NCBI RefSeq assembly: GCF_021531435.1
Contig: NZ_JAFBIS010000012.1
Span: 1 to 64,000, forward strand
Direction of reading: 5' to 3'
Length of the DNA stretch: 64,000 nt
Origin: Oscillibacter valericigenes
Lineage (GTDB): Bacteria > Bacillota > Clostridia > Oscillospirales > Oscillospiraceae
How positions within the stretch are numbered: position 1 is the first letter of the stretch; each line of letters starts with the position of its first letter. Shown here one piece after another: positions 1-8,488 of this stretch. The notes under the pieces are model-generated. The model ran no database searches, was not told where the DNA came from, and saw only the letters and a program-made list of their open reading frames with translations. Position numbers and translations under genes: made by a program.

Positions 1-60
1 TTGCATGTGTTAAGCACGCCGCCAGCGTTCGTCCTGAGCCAGGATCAAACTCTCTATAAA
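1..60 (-). rRNA. 16S ribosomal RNA, 5' end only
   Basis: The reverse complement carries the universal 16S 5' segment, including AGAGTTTGATCCTGGCTCAG followed by the GGACGAACGCTGGCGGCG block typical of Clostridia. The gene runs off the left edge, so only about 57-60 bases of the mature RNA are present. It is transcribed leftwards from the tandem promoters at 270-298 and 368-396. The exact mature 5' end cannot be fixed from sequence alone. Confidence 0.97.
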
Positions 61-269
61 ATGGTATCTAAACAGCTTTCGCTGTTCAAACCTTCATAGA
101 GCTATTTGTCATAGCTTCATTTTTATAGTTACATCATCCGGTAATTGACTTAACCCGGACTTTGCAACTTTTGGTTACAGTTCCTAAGAACCGTCTCCGT
201 CTGGTGCTTTCTTTTCGTTACGTTGTTTAATTTACAAGGTACACGCCACTTTCCGGCGGAACATTTGAT

Positions 270-298
270 ACTGTACCACACATTTTTCGGTTTGTCAA
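270..298 (-). promoter_or_regulatory. rrn promoter, proximal
   Basis: On the minus strand a perfect -35 TTGACA (293-298) lies 17 bp from -10 TACAGT (270-275), preceded by TG one base upstream (extended -10). Start of transcription would be near 263, about 200 nt before the 16S gene. The rest of 60-527 is AT-rich rrn leader and upstream DNA without a convincing gene. Confidence 0.75.
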
Positions 299-367
299 CA
301 CCTTTTTTCAAGCGTTTTTCTTGAATTCGTGTTTTCAAACCGTTGTCTCATGTCGGACAGCTTTGTT

Positions 368-396
368 AGAATACCAAAGCCCGTCTGAAAAGTCAA
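368..396 (-). promoter_or_regulatory. rrn promoter, distal
   Basis: Minus-strand TTGACT (391-396), 17 bp, TATTCT (368-373), about 98 bp upstream of the proximal promoter. Tandem promoters are the usual arrangement of rRNA operons in Firmicutes. Confidence 0.6.
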
Positions 397-526
397 CCCT
401 GTTTTCCCTTGTTTGTGCATTTTTTCGACAAGCTTTTTTATTTTTTCTTTTTTACGCTGTTTAACACATTTGCACACTAATATATCTAATATAAGCCATA
501 AGTTGTTCTTATTAAAGTTTTATTTT

Positions 527-1120
527 TTACACAGCCTTTTCGTCATTTTTACTGGATGACCCGCTTTCAAGGTTCTGCAGCATCAGACTGGCGCTGCCCT
601 CCATGGCGGTGAGCAGTTTTTCCAGCCGCTCTTCCCCGCCCTCTTTTTCCTGGCGATTGATCCATTCTGTAATGATACCAACCGCCATCAGCGTATGCAT
701 GTCAGCAACAAAATCCATATTCTCCTGCCGGGGCTGCCGCTCCAGACCCTCCGCCTCTTTTTGGACGGCTTGCAAGATATAAGGCCTCAGCGTACGCTTC
801 AGGAAGTTGGATACGGCCTCATGGCTGATGGAATGATAGGCGTTCCAGACCAGTGCTTGATTTTCCCGCAGATACTCCAAAACGGCCCCCGGTCCTGCCC
901 GCCAATCTTTCTGATCCAGCCCGGAGCGGATCAGCTTCTCCGCCGCATCCTGGAAATTCCACTCCAGCAGGTCGTAGATATCCCGGAAGTAATAGTAAAA
1001 AGTCTGCCGGTTCACCCCGCAGTCCTCCACGATGTCCTTTACCGTGATCTTGTCCAGTTTCCGGACGGACAGCAGCTTTTTCAGGGACTGTGCCAGTGCA
1101 TATTTCATGGAATTCGGCAT
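527..1120 (-). CDS. TetR/AcrR family transcriptional regulator
   Basis: A 197-residue DNA-binding repressor. The N-terminal helix-turn-helix is clear at about residues 24-48 (ITVKDIVEDCGVNRQTFYYYF), followed by an all-helical C-terminal domain like that of the DhaS-type TetR subgroup. The ATG is preceded by a strong GGAGGGGAGG site. No efflux pump or enzyme lies next to it (dpaB is upstream on the same strand, an rRNA operon downstream), so its target cannot be read from context. A 15-bp dyad in its own promoter region (1156-1170) suggests autoregulation. The C-terminus is Lys/Asp/Ser-rich. Confidence 0.85.
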   Translation of the reverse strand: MPNSMKYALAQSLKKLLSVRKLDKITVKDIVEDCGVNRQTFYYYFRDIYDLLEWNFQDAAEKLIRSGLDQKDWRAGPGAVLEYLRENQALVWNAYHSISHEAVSNFLKRTLRPYILQAVQKEAEGLERQPRQENMDFVADMHTLMAVGIITEWINRQEKEGGEERLEKLLTAMEGSASLMLQNLESGSSSKNDEKAV

Positions 1121-1155
1121 AGTGTCCTCCCCTCCTGAAATCTTTTATATATAAT

Positions 1156-1170
1156 GTGGTATCATATCAC
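1156..1170. promoter_or_regulatory. candidate TetR auto-operator over its promoter
   Basis: GTGGTAT-C-ATATCAC is a 15-bp dyad with 6 of 7 matching positions per arm. It contains the minus-strand TATGAT (1161-1166), a plausible -10 with TTGTGT 18 bp upstream. Position and symmetry fit a repressor site; assignment to the adjacent TetR protein is inference. Confidence 0.35.
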
Positions 1171-1221
1171 GGTTTTTTCAAAAACACAAAGGAAAAGGAC
1201 GGGGGACCCGTCCTTTTCATC

Positions 1222-1797
1222 TCACCGCAGCAAAACCGGCTGGAGCTGCACGCCCCGCAGGGCGGCATCCACTGTTTCAGAGATTTTCGAGAAATCCGCC
1301 ACCAAAGAGCACGGCTTCTGGACAGCGTTATCCTGTCCAAAGGGCACAAAATAGTAGTTTTTCCGCACCAGCAGTTCCCCGATGTTCTTTGCCCCCGCCG
1401 ACAGACCGTCATTGCTGGCCAGTGCGATGACCACCGGCCCGCCATTGCGCAGATGGGCTTTTGCCGCCATGGTCACGGCCGTATCTGTGATGCCCGCCGC
1501 CAGCTTTGCCACCGTATTTCCGGTGGCAGGCGCAATGACCAGGACATCCAACAGCTTCTTGGGTCCGATGGGCTCCACAGACGGAATATCATACAGCACC
1601 TCGTTCCCTGTCAGCTCCTCCAGCTTTTCCAGCAGGTCATCGGCGCTGCCGAAACGGGTATCCGTAAAAGCGGCTTCTTCCGAGGCAATTGGGATCACCG
1701 TCTCGTATTCCTTTACCAATTCTCCCAGCGCCTCCAATACTTTTGCATGGGTGCAGAAGGACCCGCACACCGCAAACCCAACCCGTTCTTTTCTCAC
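1222..1797 (-). CDS. dpaB: dipicolinate synthase subunit B
   Basis: A 191-residue flavoprotein-like subunit (SpoVFB family) that with DpaA converts dihydroxy-tetrahydrodipicolinate to dipicolinic acid in the sporulating mother cell. The N-terminal RVGFAVCGSFCTHAKV stretch and the central VIAPATGNTVAKLAAGITD block are typical of the family, and the length is usual. Its start overlaps the dpaA stop by 4 nt, so the two are translationally coupled. In Bacillus the pair is SigmaK-controlled; I did not identify a SigmaK promoter here. Presence implies genuine spore-forming capacity. Confidence 0.93.
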   Translation of the reverse strand: MRKERVGFAVCGSFCTHAKVLEALGELVKEYETVIPIASEEAAFTDTRFGSADDLLEKLEELTGNEVLYDIPSVEPIGPKKLLDVLVIAPATGNTVAKLAAGITDTAVTMAAKAHLRNGGPVVIALASNDGLSAGAKNIGELLVRKNYYFVPFGQDNAVQKPCSLVADFSKISETVDAALRGVQLQPVLLR

Positions 1798-2648
1798 GCA
1801 GGGTCACCTCGTTCTTCCATTAAAATGTAATAGACCGCATCCCGGATGACCGCCGCCGCGGTGCAGGGCACCAGGCGTCCCGGCAGGGACCTGGCCCAGA
1901 CATTGGGCAGCCCCAGGCGCTCCGCCGCAGCCAGGTCAATGCCTTGGACAGACGCCAGATCCACGCACAAACACTTCGGCGGGAGCTGCCTCAGCAGCGG
2001 CTCCTCCAGGATCAGTGAGGGGATGGTGTTGAAAATGACTTCAAAGCCGGACAACTTCCCATCCAGCCCGTAAGTATCCAGCGCCTGCCAGCCGTAGGCC
2101 CGTATCCAGGCCATATCCGCCGGACGCCGGGCTGTGGCCGTGACTTTCGCCCCCAGGCCGTGGAGCCGGTCGCACAGCAGCTTTCCGATACGCCCGAACC
2201 CCAGGACCAGGCAGTCCATTCCCATCAGCGTCCGGTCCAGGCCCTCCATCGCCACCTGGACGGCGGCCTCCGCCGTGGCGGCCGCATTGGCCACCGTCAG
2301 TTCTTCCCGCAGGAAGTAGTCCTCCAGGATCAGGCCGCAATCCTCCGCCTCCCGGCGCTGCTGAGGCTTCACCTGCCCCGCCAGGATGCGCTGTCCCGGC
2401 CGCAGGCGGCGGAACAGGTCCATGGTAGGCACCGGCCCCTCCTCGCAGTTCAGGACTCCGGCCCCCTTGCACAGCGGCAGCGGCAAAATCACGATCTCCG
2501 CGGCCGCAGCCCGGTCCAGGCCCGTTTCGCCGCCTGGTTTCCAGCGGTCCAGGCCGTATGTACGGACTGTGTGTCCGTCCGCCGCCAGCAGGCGGGCCAG
2601 TTCCGCCTGCCGCCGGTCTCCTCCGATCAATCCAAAGGTCTTCTTCAT
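1794..2648 (-). CDS. dpaA: dipicolinate synthase subunit A
   Basis: A 284-residue dehydrogenase-like subunit (SpoVFA family) of dipicolinate synthase. It shows an N-terminal segment FGLIGGDRRQAELARLL and a second Rossmann nucleotide-binding fold at about 146-165 with the GFGRIG motif, as in the family. It precedes dpaB with a 4-nt overlap, forming a two-gene operon. Clostridium cluster I species lack dpaAB and use EtfA instead, so the operon helps place this organism outside that group. Confidence 0.93.
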   Translation of the reverse strand: MKKTFGLIGGDRRQAELARLLAADGHTVRTYGLDRWKPGGETGLDRAAAAEIVILPLPLCKGAGVLNCEEGPVPTMDLFRRLRPGQRILAGQVKPQQRREAEDCGLILEDYFLREELTVANAAATAEAAVQVAMEGLDRTLMGMDCLVLGFGRIGKLLCDRLHGLGAKVTATARRPADMAWIRAYGWQALDTYGLDGKLSGFEVIFNTIPSLILEEPLLRQLPPKCLCVDLASVQGIDLAAAERLGLPNVWARSLPGRLVPCTAAAVIRDAVYYILMEERGDPA

Positions 2649-2698
2649 CCGACTCGCCCCCCTCGTTGTATGGTATGGCGGAAAGGGCCGAAGGGTGA

Positions 2699-2727
2699 TT
2701 GTCTTTTGCTCCCGGCCATGGTAGAAT
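2699..2727 (+). promoter_or_regulatory. promoter for yjjG-HD operon
   Basis: TTGTCT (2699-2704), 17 bp, TAGAAT (2722-2727), 29 nt before the ATG at 2756. Confidence 0.5.
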
Positions 2728-2755
2728 AAAACATCATTGATAAAGAGGATCGTTT

Positions 2756-3439
2756 ATGAAGTACCCATACCTGCTCTTTGACGCGGACGACACCCTGTTT
2801 GATTTTCCAAAGGCGTCTTCCCGGGCCTTTTCCATCATGTGCCGGAAGAACGATGTCCCCGACTCTCCGGAAAGCTATCAGCTCTATCACGAGGTCAACC
2901 AGGTCCTGTGGGAAGCCTTTAACCGGGGTGAGGTCACCAAGGATTTTCTGACTTTGGAGCGGTACGTCCGGTTTCTGAAATCTTTGGGATTGGACCGGGA
3001 CGCTGACCGGTGCAATCGGGATTATCTGGATGCCCTGGGTGAGACCGTCTTTCCCCTGCCCCACGCCGAGGAGGTGTGCCGGGAGCTGGTCCGCCGGGGC
3101 CACAGGCTCTACATCGCCACCAACGCGGTAGCCTCCGTCCAGCGCAGCCGCCTGAGAGCCTGCCCCTTCGGAGACGTATTTGCCGACGCTTTTATCTCCG
3201 AGGAGGCGGGCGCCGCCAAGCCCCACAAGGCATATTACGATTACATCCGCCGCCGGGTGCCGGAGATCACACCGGAAAACTGCCTGGTCATCGGAGACTC
3301 TCTGGCCACAGACATCCGGGGAGCCAACAACGCGGGGCTCCCCTGCTGCTGGTTCAATCCCACCGGCGAAGCCGAACCGGAAGGTCTGCGGATTGATTTC
3401 GTCATTTCGGACCTGCGGCAGTTGCTGGATATTGTATAA
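2756..3439 (+). CDS. YjjG/YfnB family noncanonical pyrimidine nucleotidase (HAD)
   Basis: A 227-residue HAD-IA hydrolase. The DADDTLFDF motif at residues 9-17 gives the catalytic D9/D11 pair and is characteristic of the YjjG/YfnB subgroup, which removes phosphate from pyrimidine nucleotides and clears noncanonical ones. The distal motif IGDSLATDIRGANNAG supplies the Mg-binding acidic residues. A conserved Lys sits in AAKPHKAYYDYI. It is followed 20 nt later by an HD-domain phosphohydrolase, probably in one transcript ending at 3964-4001. Confidence 0.88.
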   Translation: MKYPYLLFDADDTLFDFPKASSRAFSIMCRKNDVPDSPESYQLYHEVNQVLWEAFNRGEVTKDFLTLERYVRFLKSLGLDRDADRCNRDYLDALGETVFPLPHAEEVCRELVRRGHRLYIATNAVASVQRSRLRACPFGDVFADAFISEEAGAAKPHKAYYDYIRRRVPEITPENCLVIGDSLATDIRGANNAGLPCCWFNPTGEAEPEGLRIDFVISDLRQLLDIV

Positions 3440-3459
3440 AATACAGAGGAGCATCCCAC

Positions 3460-3963
3460 ATGGAACATTCTATTAAACAAGTGACCGCCGCCATGATCGC
3501 CTATGACGCGGGCGACCCCATGCGCATCCAGCACTTTTTGAAAGTCCACGCCTTTGCCCGTCTCATCGGTGTGGAAGAGGGTCTGGACGAACACACCCAG
3601 TCCGTGCTGGAGGCCGCCGCTCTGGTCCACGACATCGGCATCCATCCCGCCGAAGCCAAATACGGCTCCAGCGCCGGCAAATATCAGGAGGAGCTGGGCC
3701 CCGCCGAGGCGGAAAAACTGCTGACCGGCCTGGGATGGCCGGAGGCAGACATCCGGCGGATCTCTTTCCTGGTGGGCCATCACCACACCTATACCGCTAT
3801 CGACGGGCCCGACTATCAGATCCTGGTGGAGGCGGATTTCCTGGTGAACCTATACGAGGACGGCCTCCCACCGGAAGCCCAGCGCCACGCCTATGAAACC
3901 ATTTTTCAGACAGAGAGCGGAAAAAAACTCTGCCGGGAGCTGTATCCGGCGGTCTGCGAATAA
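3460..3963 (+). CDS. HD-domain phosphohydrolase
   Basis: A 167-residue HD superfamily protein. The signature LVHDIG places H57-D58 in the metal site, and upstream H25/H30 and downstream GHHHTY supply further possible ligands. It resembles the small stand-alone HD proteins that hydrolyse nucleotides or other phosphate esters, but its substrate cannot be stated. It shares a transcript with the preceding nucleotidase, which suggests a role in nucleotide clean-up (inference). Confidence 0.8.
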   Translation: MEHSIKQVTAAMIAYDAGDPMRIQHFLKVHAFARLIGVEEGLDEHTQSVLEAAALVHDIGIHPAEAKYGSSAGKYQEELGPAEAEKLLTGLGWPEADIRRISFLVGHHHTYTAIDGPDYQILVEADFLVNLYEDGLPPEAQRHAYETIFQTESGKKLCRELYPAVCE

Positions 3964-4001
3964 AAAAGCCACGCCGGTGCTTTCCGGCGTGGCTTTTCTT
4001 T
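3964..4001. terminator. bidirectional intrinsic terminator
   Basis: Ten-bp perfect stem GCCACGCCGG (3968-3977) / CCGGCGTGGC (3984-3993) with a 6-nt loop, flanked by an A-run and a T-run. It serves the HD gene on plus and cca on minus. Confidence 0.9.
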
Positions 4002-4009
4002 GAAATCAG

Positions 4010-5347
4010 CTACGATTCTGCAAAAAGCGGCAGCAGCTCCGCCGCCGTTTTCAGCAAGGCTTCCCGTTCATTCGGCACATCTCCATCCACGACCCGGTCC
4101 AGCAGGGCGTTCAGCATCCGCCCCAACGCCGGGCCGGAGAGCCCGATTTTTGTCAAGTCTTTCCCATTGACAGCAAGTTGTTTTAAGGAAAAACAGGCGT
4201 CTTCCGCCAGCAGTTTGTCCAAAATAGCCTCTCCCTTATCCAATTCCCGCTGGCGGCTGAAATAGGTCGGGGACTGCGCCAGGTTGTCCGCCCGTTTTAA
4301 GGCGATGAGCCGCCGCAGGTCCCGTTCCCCCAGCTTTCCCAGCGCCCGGCGGACGGCCTTGTCCGTCCGGGGAATGTTCCGGTCATGCCACGCCACCAGC
4401 CGAACCACCGTCTCCCGGAATGACCGGGAGCACTTCAATCGCCGGAGCATCCCGTCAGCCAGTTCCTCGCTGGCGGCGGCGTGGCCGTAGAAATGGCCCA
4501 CGCCGTTTTCGTCCACTGTAAACGTGGCAGGCTTCCCGATGTCGTGGAGCAGCGCCGCGCACCGCACTTCCGGCTCCGGCGGCACCGCCGCCACGGCGTG
4601 AATGGTGTGCTCCCAAACATCGTAGCAGTGGTGGTGGTTCCGCTGGTCCAGCCCTACCATGGGCAGCACCTCCGGCCAGAACACGCCGATGACATCCGGG
4701 TATGCCCGCATCACAGCCAGCGCGTTTTTCCCGCACAGCAGCTTGAAAAGCTCTGCCTGGATGCGCTCGGCGGCAATGTCCCCCAGCAGTTCCTTATTTT
4801 TGTGGATACCCGCCGCCGTCTTCTCCTCAATGGAAAAGCCCAGCACCGCCGAGAACCGCAGCGCCCGCAGGATGCGGAGGGCGTCCTCGTCAAAGCGTTT
4901 ATCCGGCTCTCCCACGCACCGCAGGATGCCCGCCCTCAGGTCGGACTGTCCGCCGAAGGGGTCCCGGATAGTCCCATCCAGCCCCAGCGCCATGGCGTTG
5001 ACGGTGAAGTCCCGGCGCTTCAGGTCCTCCTCCAGGGAGCGGGTAAAGGTGACAGTATCCGGCCGCCGGTGGTCGTGGTACGCGCCGTCGCAGCGGAAAG
5101 TGGTCACTTCCACGCCGCCCCGGTCCGTCCGCACCGTCACGGTACCGTGGCGCAGGCCCGTGGGCAGCGCCCGCTGCCCAAACAGCGCCATGGTCTCCTC
5201 CGGCAGGGCGCTGGTGGTCACATCCCAATCCTCCGGCGTCCGTCCCAGCAGCGTATCCCGGACACAGCCGCCCACACACCAGGCCTCATGGCCTGCCGCC
5301 GTCAAAATCTCCAGCACTTCCTGTACGCTTTTCGGAATATTTGCCAC
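4010..5347 (-). CDS. cca: CCA tRNA nucleotidyltransferase
   Basis: A 445-residue class II nucleotidyltransferase that builds or repairs the 3' CCA of tRNAs. Visible features are WCVGGCVRDTLLGR (24-36), the catalytic EDWDV (D40, D42), RRDFTVNAMAL, and a C-terminal HD domain (LLHDIGKPATF). I chose the GTG at 5345-5347, preceded by AAAGGGGG: the open frame continues far upstream, but that extension is antisense to murC and has no family similarity. Divergent from murC. Confidence 0.92.
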   Translation of the reverse strand: MANIPKSVQEVLEILTAAGHEAWCVGGCVRDTLLGRTPEDWDVTTSALPEETMALFGQRALPTGLRHGTVTVRTDRGGVEVTTFRCDGAYHDHRRPDTVTFTRSLEEDLKRRDFTVNAMALGLDGTIRDPFGGQSDLRAGILRCVGEPDKRFDEDALRILRALRFSAVLGFSIEEKTAAGIHKNKELLGDIAAERIQAELFKLLCGKNALAVMRAYPDVIGVFWPEVLPMVGLDQRNHHHCYDVWEHTIHAVAAVPPEPEVRCAALLHDIGKPATFTVDENGVGHFYGHAAASEELADGMLRRLKCSRSFRETVVRLVAWHDRNIPRTDKAVRRALGKLGERDLRRLIALKRADNLAQSPTYFSRQRELDKGEAILDKLLAEDACFSLKQLAVNGKDLTKIGLSGPALGRMLNALLDRVVDGDVPNEREALLKTAAELLPLFAES

Positions 5348-5366
5348 CTTTTCGCCCCCTTTCCCA

Positions 5367-5395
5367 TTGCATTTCACATATTCGTGTAATATAAT
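5367..5395 (+). promoter_or_regulatory. promoter for murC
   Basis: TTGCAT (5367-5372), 17 bp, consensus -10 TATAAT (5390-5395), about 80 nt before the murC start. Confidence 0.5.
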
Positions 5396-5473
5396 AAAGT
5401 GCTTTTGAAGATTATGCAACGCTTTTTTCCCATCTATACGGCAAAAAGCGTTTTGAAAGGAAGAACGTTCTCC

Positions 5474-6856
5474 ATGATGAACAATCCCCATCCCATCCGT
5501 GATTACCTGGTGCCCGGCAAGCGGGTCCACCTGGTCGGCATCGGCGGCGTGTCCATGTGCCCCCTGGCGGAAGTTCTCCGGGGCATGGGCCTGACGGTCC
5601 AGGGCTCCGACATGACGGAAAGCGATACCGTCAGGCACCTCCGCTCCCTGGGCATCCAGGTCGCCATCGGCCACAACGCCGAAAACCTGGGCGACTGTGA
5701 CTTCGTGATCCGCACCGCCGCCGTCCACGACAGCAACCCGGAGATCGCCGGGGCCGTGGCCCGGGGCATCCCCGTCTATGAGCGCGCCCAGGCCTGGGGT
5801 GCCATCATGCAGCACTATCCCAATGCCCTGTGCGTCTCCGGCACCCATGGCAAGACCACGACTACCTCCATGTGCACCCATATCTTCATGGCTGCCCAGG
5901 CGGACCCCACGGTCATGATCGGCGGCACCCTGCCCCTGCTCCACTCCGGCTACCGGGTGGGCCATGGCGACACCATCATTCTAGAGTCCTGCGAATACTG
6001 CAACAGCTTTCTGTGCTTCTACCCCACCGTGGCGGTGATCCTGAATGTGGAAGAAGACCACCTGGATTTCTTCAAGGACCTGAACGACATTGAACACTCC
6101 TTCCACAAGTTTGCGGAGTTGGTCCCGAATGCGGGTTTTGTCATCGCCAACGCCGACAACCAGGGCGCCATGGACTCCGTGGCCGGACTGGAGCACCCCG
6201 TGTTCACCTTCGGTCTGGAGCATCCCGCCGACTGCACCGCCGCCGATCTCCACGATGTGGACGGCGCCCCCTCTTTTGACGTGGTGATCCACGGCGAAAC
6301 CTATGCCCATGTGACCCTCCACGTCTACGGCCACCACAATGTTCTCAACGCCCTGGCCGCCGCCTCCGCCGCCTATGTGCTGGGCATCCCCGGCAAGGCC
6401 GTGGAAGAGGGTCTGGCAGCCTTCACCGGCGCGGGCCGCCGCTTTGAGCGAAAGGGCACCTGCAACGGCGCCGACATCTACGACGACTACGCCCATCACC
6501 CCGACGAGCTCCACGCCTTGCTGACCACCGCCCGGACCCTGGGCTATCAGCGCATCATTGTGGCCTTCCAGCCCCATACCTACTCCCGCACCGCCAAGCT
6601 GTTCGACCGCTTTGTGGAGGAACTGAAGCTGGCGGATGTGGCTGTTCTGGCTGAAATTTACGCCGCCCGGGAGCAGAATACCCTGGGCATCTCCTCCGCC
6701 GACCTGTGCCGCAACATCCCCGGCTCCGTTTATTGTTCCACGCTGGAGAAAACGGCGGAGGAGCTGCGGAAGCTGGCCCGCCCCGGCGACCTCATTTTGA
6801 CCGTCGGCGCCGGCGACATCTACCGCGCCGGAGAAAAAATTCTGGATAAGGACTAA
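5474..6856 (+). CDS. murC: UDP-N-acetylmuramate--L-alanine ligase
   Basis: A 460-residue cytoplasmic ligase adding L-Ala to UDP-MurNAc in peptidoglycan synthesis. N-terminal UDP-binding Rossmann motif VGIGGVSM (21-28), ATP loop GTHGKTTTT (123-131), the ESCEYCNSFL segment, and the C-terminal domain with DDYAHHPDEL are all diagnostic. The start is the ATG-ATG pair at 5474 downstream of GAAAGGAAG; an in-frame upstream ATG would add 25 non-conserved residues. It is followed after 5 nt by the deacylase gene. Confidence 0.96.
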   Translation: MMNNPHPIRDYLVPGKRVHLVGIGGVSMCPLAEVLRGMGLTVQGSDMTESDTVRHLRSLGIQVAIGHNAENLGDCDFVIRTAAVHDSNPEIAGAVARGIPVYERAQAWGAIMQHYPNALCVSGTHGKTTTTSMCTHIFMAAQADPTVMIGGTLPLLHSGYRVGHGDTIILESCEYCNSFLCFYPTVAVILNVEEDHLDFFKDLNDIEHSFHKFAELVPNAGFVIANADNQGAMDSVAGLEHPVFTFGLEHPADCTAADLHDVDGAPSFDVVIHGETYAHVTLHVYGHHNVLNALAAASAAYVLGIPGKAVEEGLAAFTGAGRRFERKGTCNGADIYDDYAHHPDELHALLTTARTLGYQRIIVAFQPHTYSRTAKLFDRFVEELKLADVAVLAEIYAAREQNTLGISSADLCRNIPGSVYCSTLEKTAEELRKLARPGDLILTVGAGDIYRAGEKILDKD

Positions 6857-6861
6857 AAACT

Positions 6862-7401
6862 ATGGAAATCTCTCCCCTGTACCACAACGCCCGTCCCGAG
6901 GGCGAGCTGCTCCCCCAGGAGGCCGCCGCCTTTGACATTCTGGAGACTCTGGGCATCGGCTATGACCGGGTATCCAGCGACCCCGCCGACACCATGGAAA
7001 AATGCGCCGCCGTCAGCGAAGTGCTGGGCGTGCCCATCTGCAAGAACCTGTTTCTCTGCAACCGCCAGAAAACGGACTTCTATCTGCTGTGCATGGGGCC
7101 TGACAAGCCCTTCCACACCAAGGACCTGAGCCACCAGATCGGCTCCGCCCGGCTGTCCTTCGCCCCGGAGGAATCCCTGTGGGAGCTGCTCCACTGCACC
7201 CCCGGCTCTGCTACCATTCTGGGATTGATGAACGACACGGATCACCGCGTCCGGCTGCTGATGGAGCGGGAGGTCTATGAGGCGGAATACCTGAGCTGCC
7301 ACCCCTGCATCTGCACCAGCAGCCTCAAGCTGAAAACGGCTGATATTCTCCGCAAGTTCCTGCCCCATACCGGGCACGAAGTCACCGTGGTCGACCTGTA
7401 A
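6862..7401 (+). CDS. ProX/PrdX-type aminoacyl-tRNA deacylase
   Basis: A 179-residue YbaK-fold protein annotated in relatives as prolyl-tRNA synthetase associated domain protein. These act as free-standing editing domains that hydrolyse mischarged Ala-tRNAPro or similar. Supporting segments are the conserved Lys in ICKNLFLCNRQKTDFYLL, the GSARLSFA segment, the TPGSATILGL block, and CHPCICTSSLKLK near the C-terminus. Length matches the family. It lies 5 nt after murC and ends at a strong terminator; a functional link to murC is not evident. Confidence 0.85.
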   Translation: MEISPLYHNARPEGELLPQEAAAFDILETLGIGYDRVSSDPADTMEKCAAVSEVLGVPICKNLFLCNRQKTDFYLLCMGPDKPFHTKDLSHQIGSARLSFAPEESLWELLHCTPGSATILGLMNDTDHRVRLLMEREVYEAEYLSCHPCICTSSLKLKTADILRKFLPHTGHEVTVVDL

Positions 7402-7403
7402 GC

Positions 7404-7443
7404 AAAAATTCCCCATTTGCTCGGCAAATGGGGAATTTTTTAT
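7404..7443 (+). terminator. intrinsic terminator after murC operon
   Basis: A 17-bp perfect stem (7404-7420 with 7424-7440), loop TCG, ending in a T-run; its A-rich left arm lets it also serve selD, which ends at 7448 on the minus strand. Confidence 0.93.
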
Positions 7444-7447
7444 TATT

Positions 7448-8488
7448 TTACCGCAGGAATATCCGCTTTCCGCCCCGGTACTCCCGAACAGTGCCCACCC
7501 GCTGGGCGCTGGGCACACAGTTTTGCAGTTCCGCATACAGCGCATCCGCGTCCGCCGGGTCCACCGCCATCAGTAGCCCGCCGGCGGTTTGGGGGTCGTA
7601 CAGCAGGTCTTGTTTACATAACTCTATTGTCCCGGCATCCACGCTCTCCTCCGCAAAGGCCCGGTTGCGGTACATGCCCTCCGGCAGAATACCCATCCGG
7701 GCCAGCTCCACCGCCTCGGGGATCAGGTCAATGGACGCCACATCCAGTTCCACTTCCGCCTCGCTGCCCTGGGCCATCTCCAGGGTATGGCCCAGCAGTC
7801 CGAAGCCCGTCACATCGGTACAGGCGTGGACACGGTACTTCACCATGGCATCCCGGGCGGACTTATTCAAGGTCGTCATCAGCTTATGGGCCAGGGCCAT
7901 ACTCTCCGCCGACGCCATGTCCGCTTTGGCGGCGGTAGTCAGCACGCCGATGCCGATAGGCTTTGTGAACAGCAGTACATCCCCCGGCTTCGCCCCGGAA
8001 TTGGTCAGCACCTTATCCGGATGGACAAAGCCTGTCACGGCCAGGCCATACTTCGGTTCTTCGTCCAGAATGCTGTGGCCTCCCGTGATGAGGGCCCCGG
8101 CCTCGTAGACCTTGTCGTAACCGCCCCGCAGCAGGTCGTGGACCGCCTCCTTCGGCATATCCGCCGGGATCGCCATGATATTCAGGCACAGCTTCGGCTC
8201 GCCGCCCATGGCGTACACGTCGGAAAGGGCGTTGGTGGCGGCGATCTGTCCGAAGAGATACGGGTCGTCCGCGATGGGCGGGAAGAAATCCACCGTCTGC
8301 ACCAGGGCCAGATCATCGGAGACCTTATAGACACTGGCGTCGTCGCTCTTATCAAAGCCCACCAGCAGATCAGGGTCACTGTGGACCTTGATGCCATCCA
8401 GCAGCTGGGCCAAAACGCCCGCGCCCACCTTGGCGCCGCACCCGGCGCACTTCGCCAGCTTCGTCAGCTTCACTTCATTTTCAGCCAT
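7448..8488 (-). CDS. selD: selenide, water dikinase
   Basis: A 346-residue enzyme making selenophosphate from selenide and ATP. C17 and K20 in KCAGCGAKVG align with catalytic Cys17 and Lys20 of the E. coli enzyme (recalled), so this is the Cys rather than Sec form; an additional Cys occupies position 14. DFFPPI, GGHSI and DPQTAGGLL motifs are present. The ATG at 8486-8488 follows GAGGAG and overlaps the VanX gene end by 8 nt. No selA/selB/selC is nearby; neighbours yqeB/yqeC point to selenium-dependent molybdenum hydroxylases as a user of the selenophosphate. Confidence 0.95.
   Translation of the reverse strand: MAENEVKLTKLAKCAGCGAKVGAGVLAQLLDGIKVHSDPDLLVGFDKSDDASVYKVSDDLALVQTVDFFPPIADDPYLFGQIAATNALSDVYAMGGEPKLCLNIMAIPADMPKEAVHDLLRGGYDKVYEAGALITGGHSILDEEPKYGLAVTGFVHPDKVLTNSGAKPGDVLLFTKPIGIGVLTTAAKADMASAESMALAHKLMTTLNKSARDAMVKYRVHACTDVTGFGLLGHTLEMAQGSEAEVELDVASIDLIPEAVELARMGILPEGMYRNRAFAEESVDAGTIELCKQDLLYDPQTAGGLLMAVDPADADALYAELQNCVPSAQRVGTVREYRGGKRIFLR

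Noticed and set aside
5348-5965. N-terminal extension of the cca reading frame by about 200 residues
   Set aside because: It is antisense to murC, has no family similarity, and a GTG with AAAGGGGG lies exactly at the conserved cca N-terminus.
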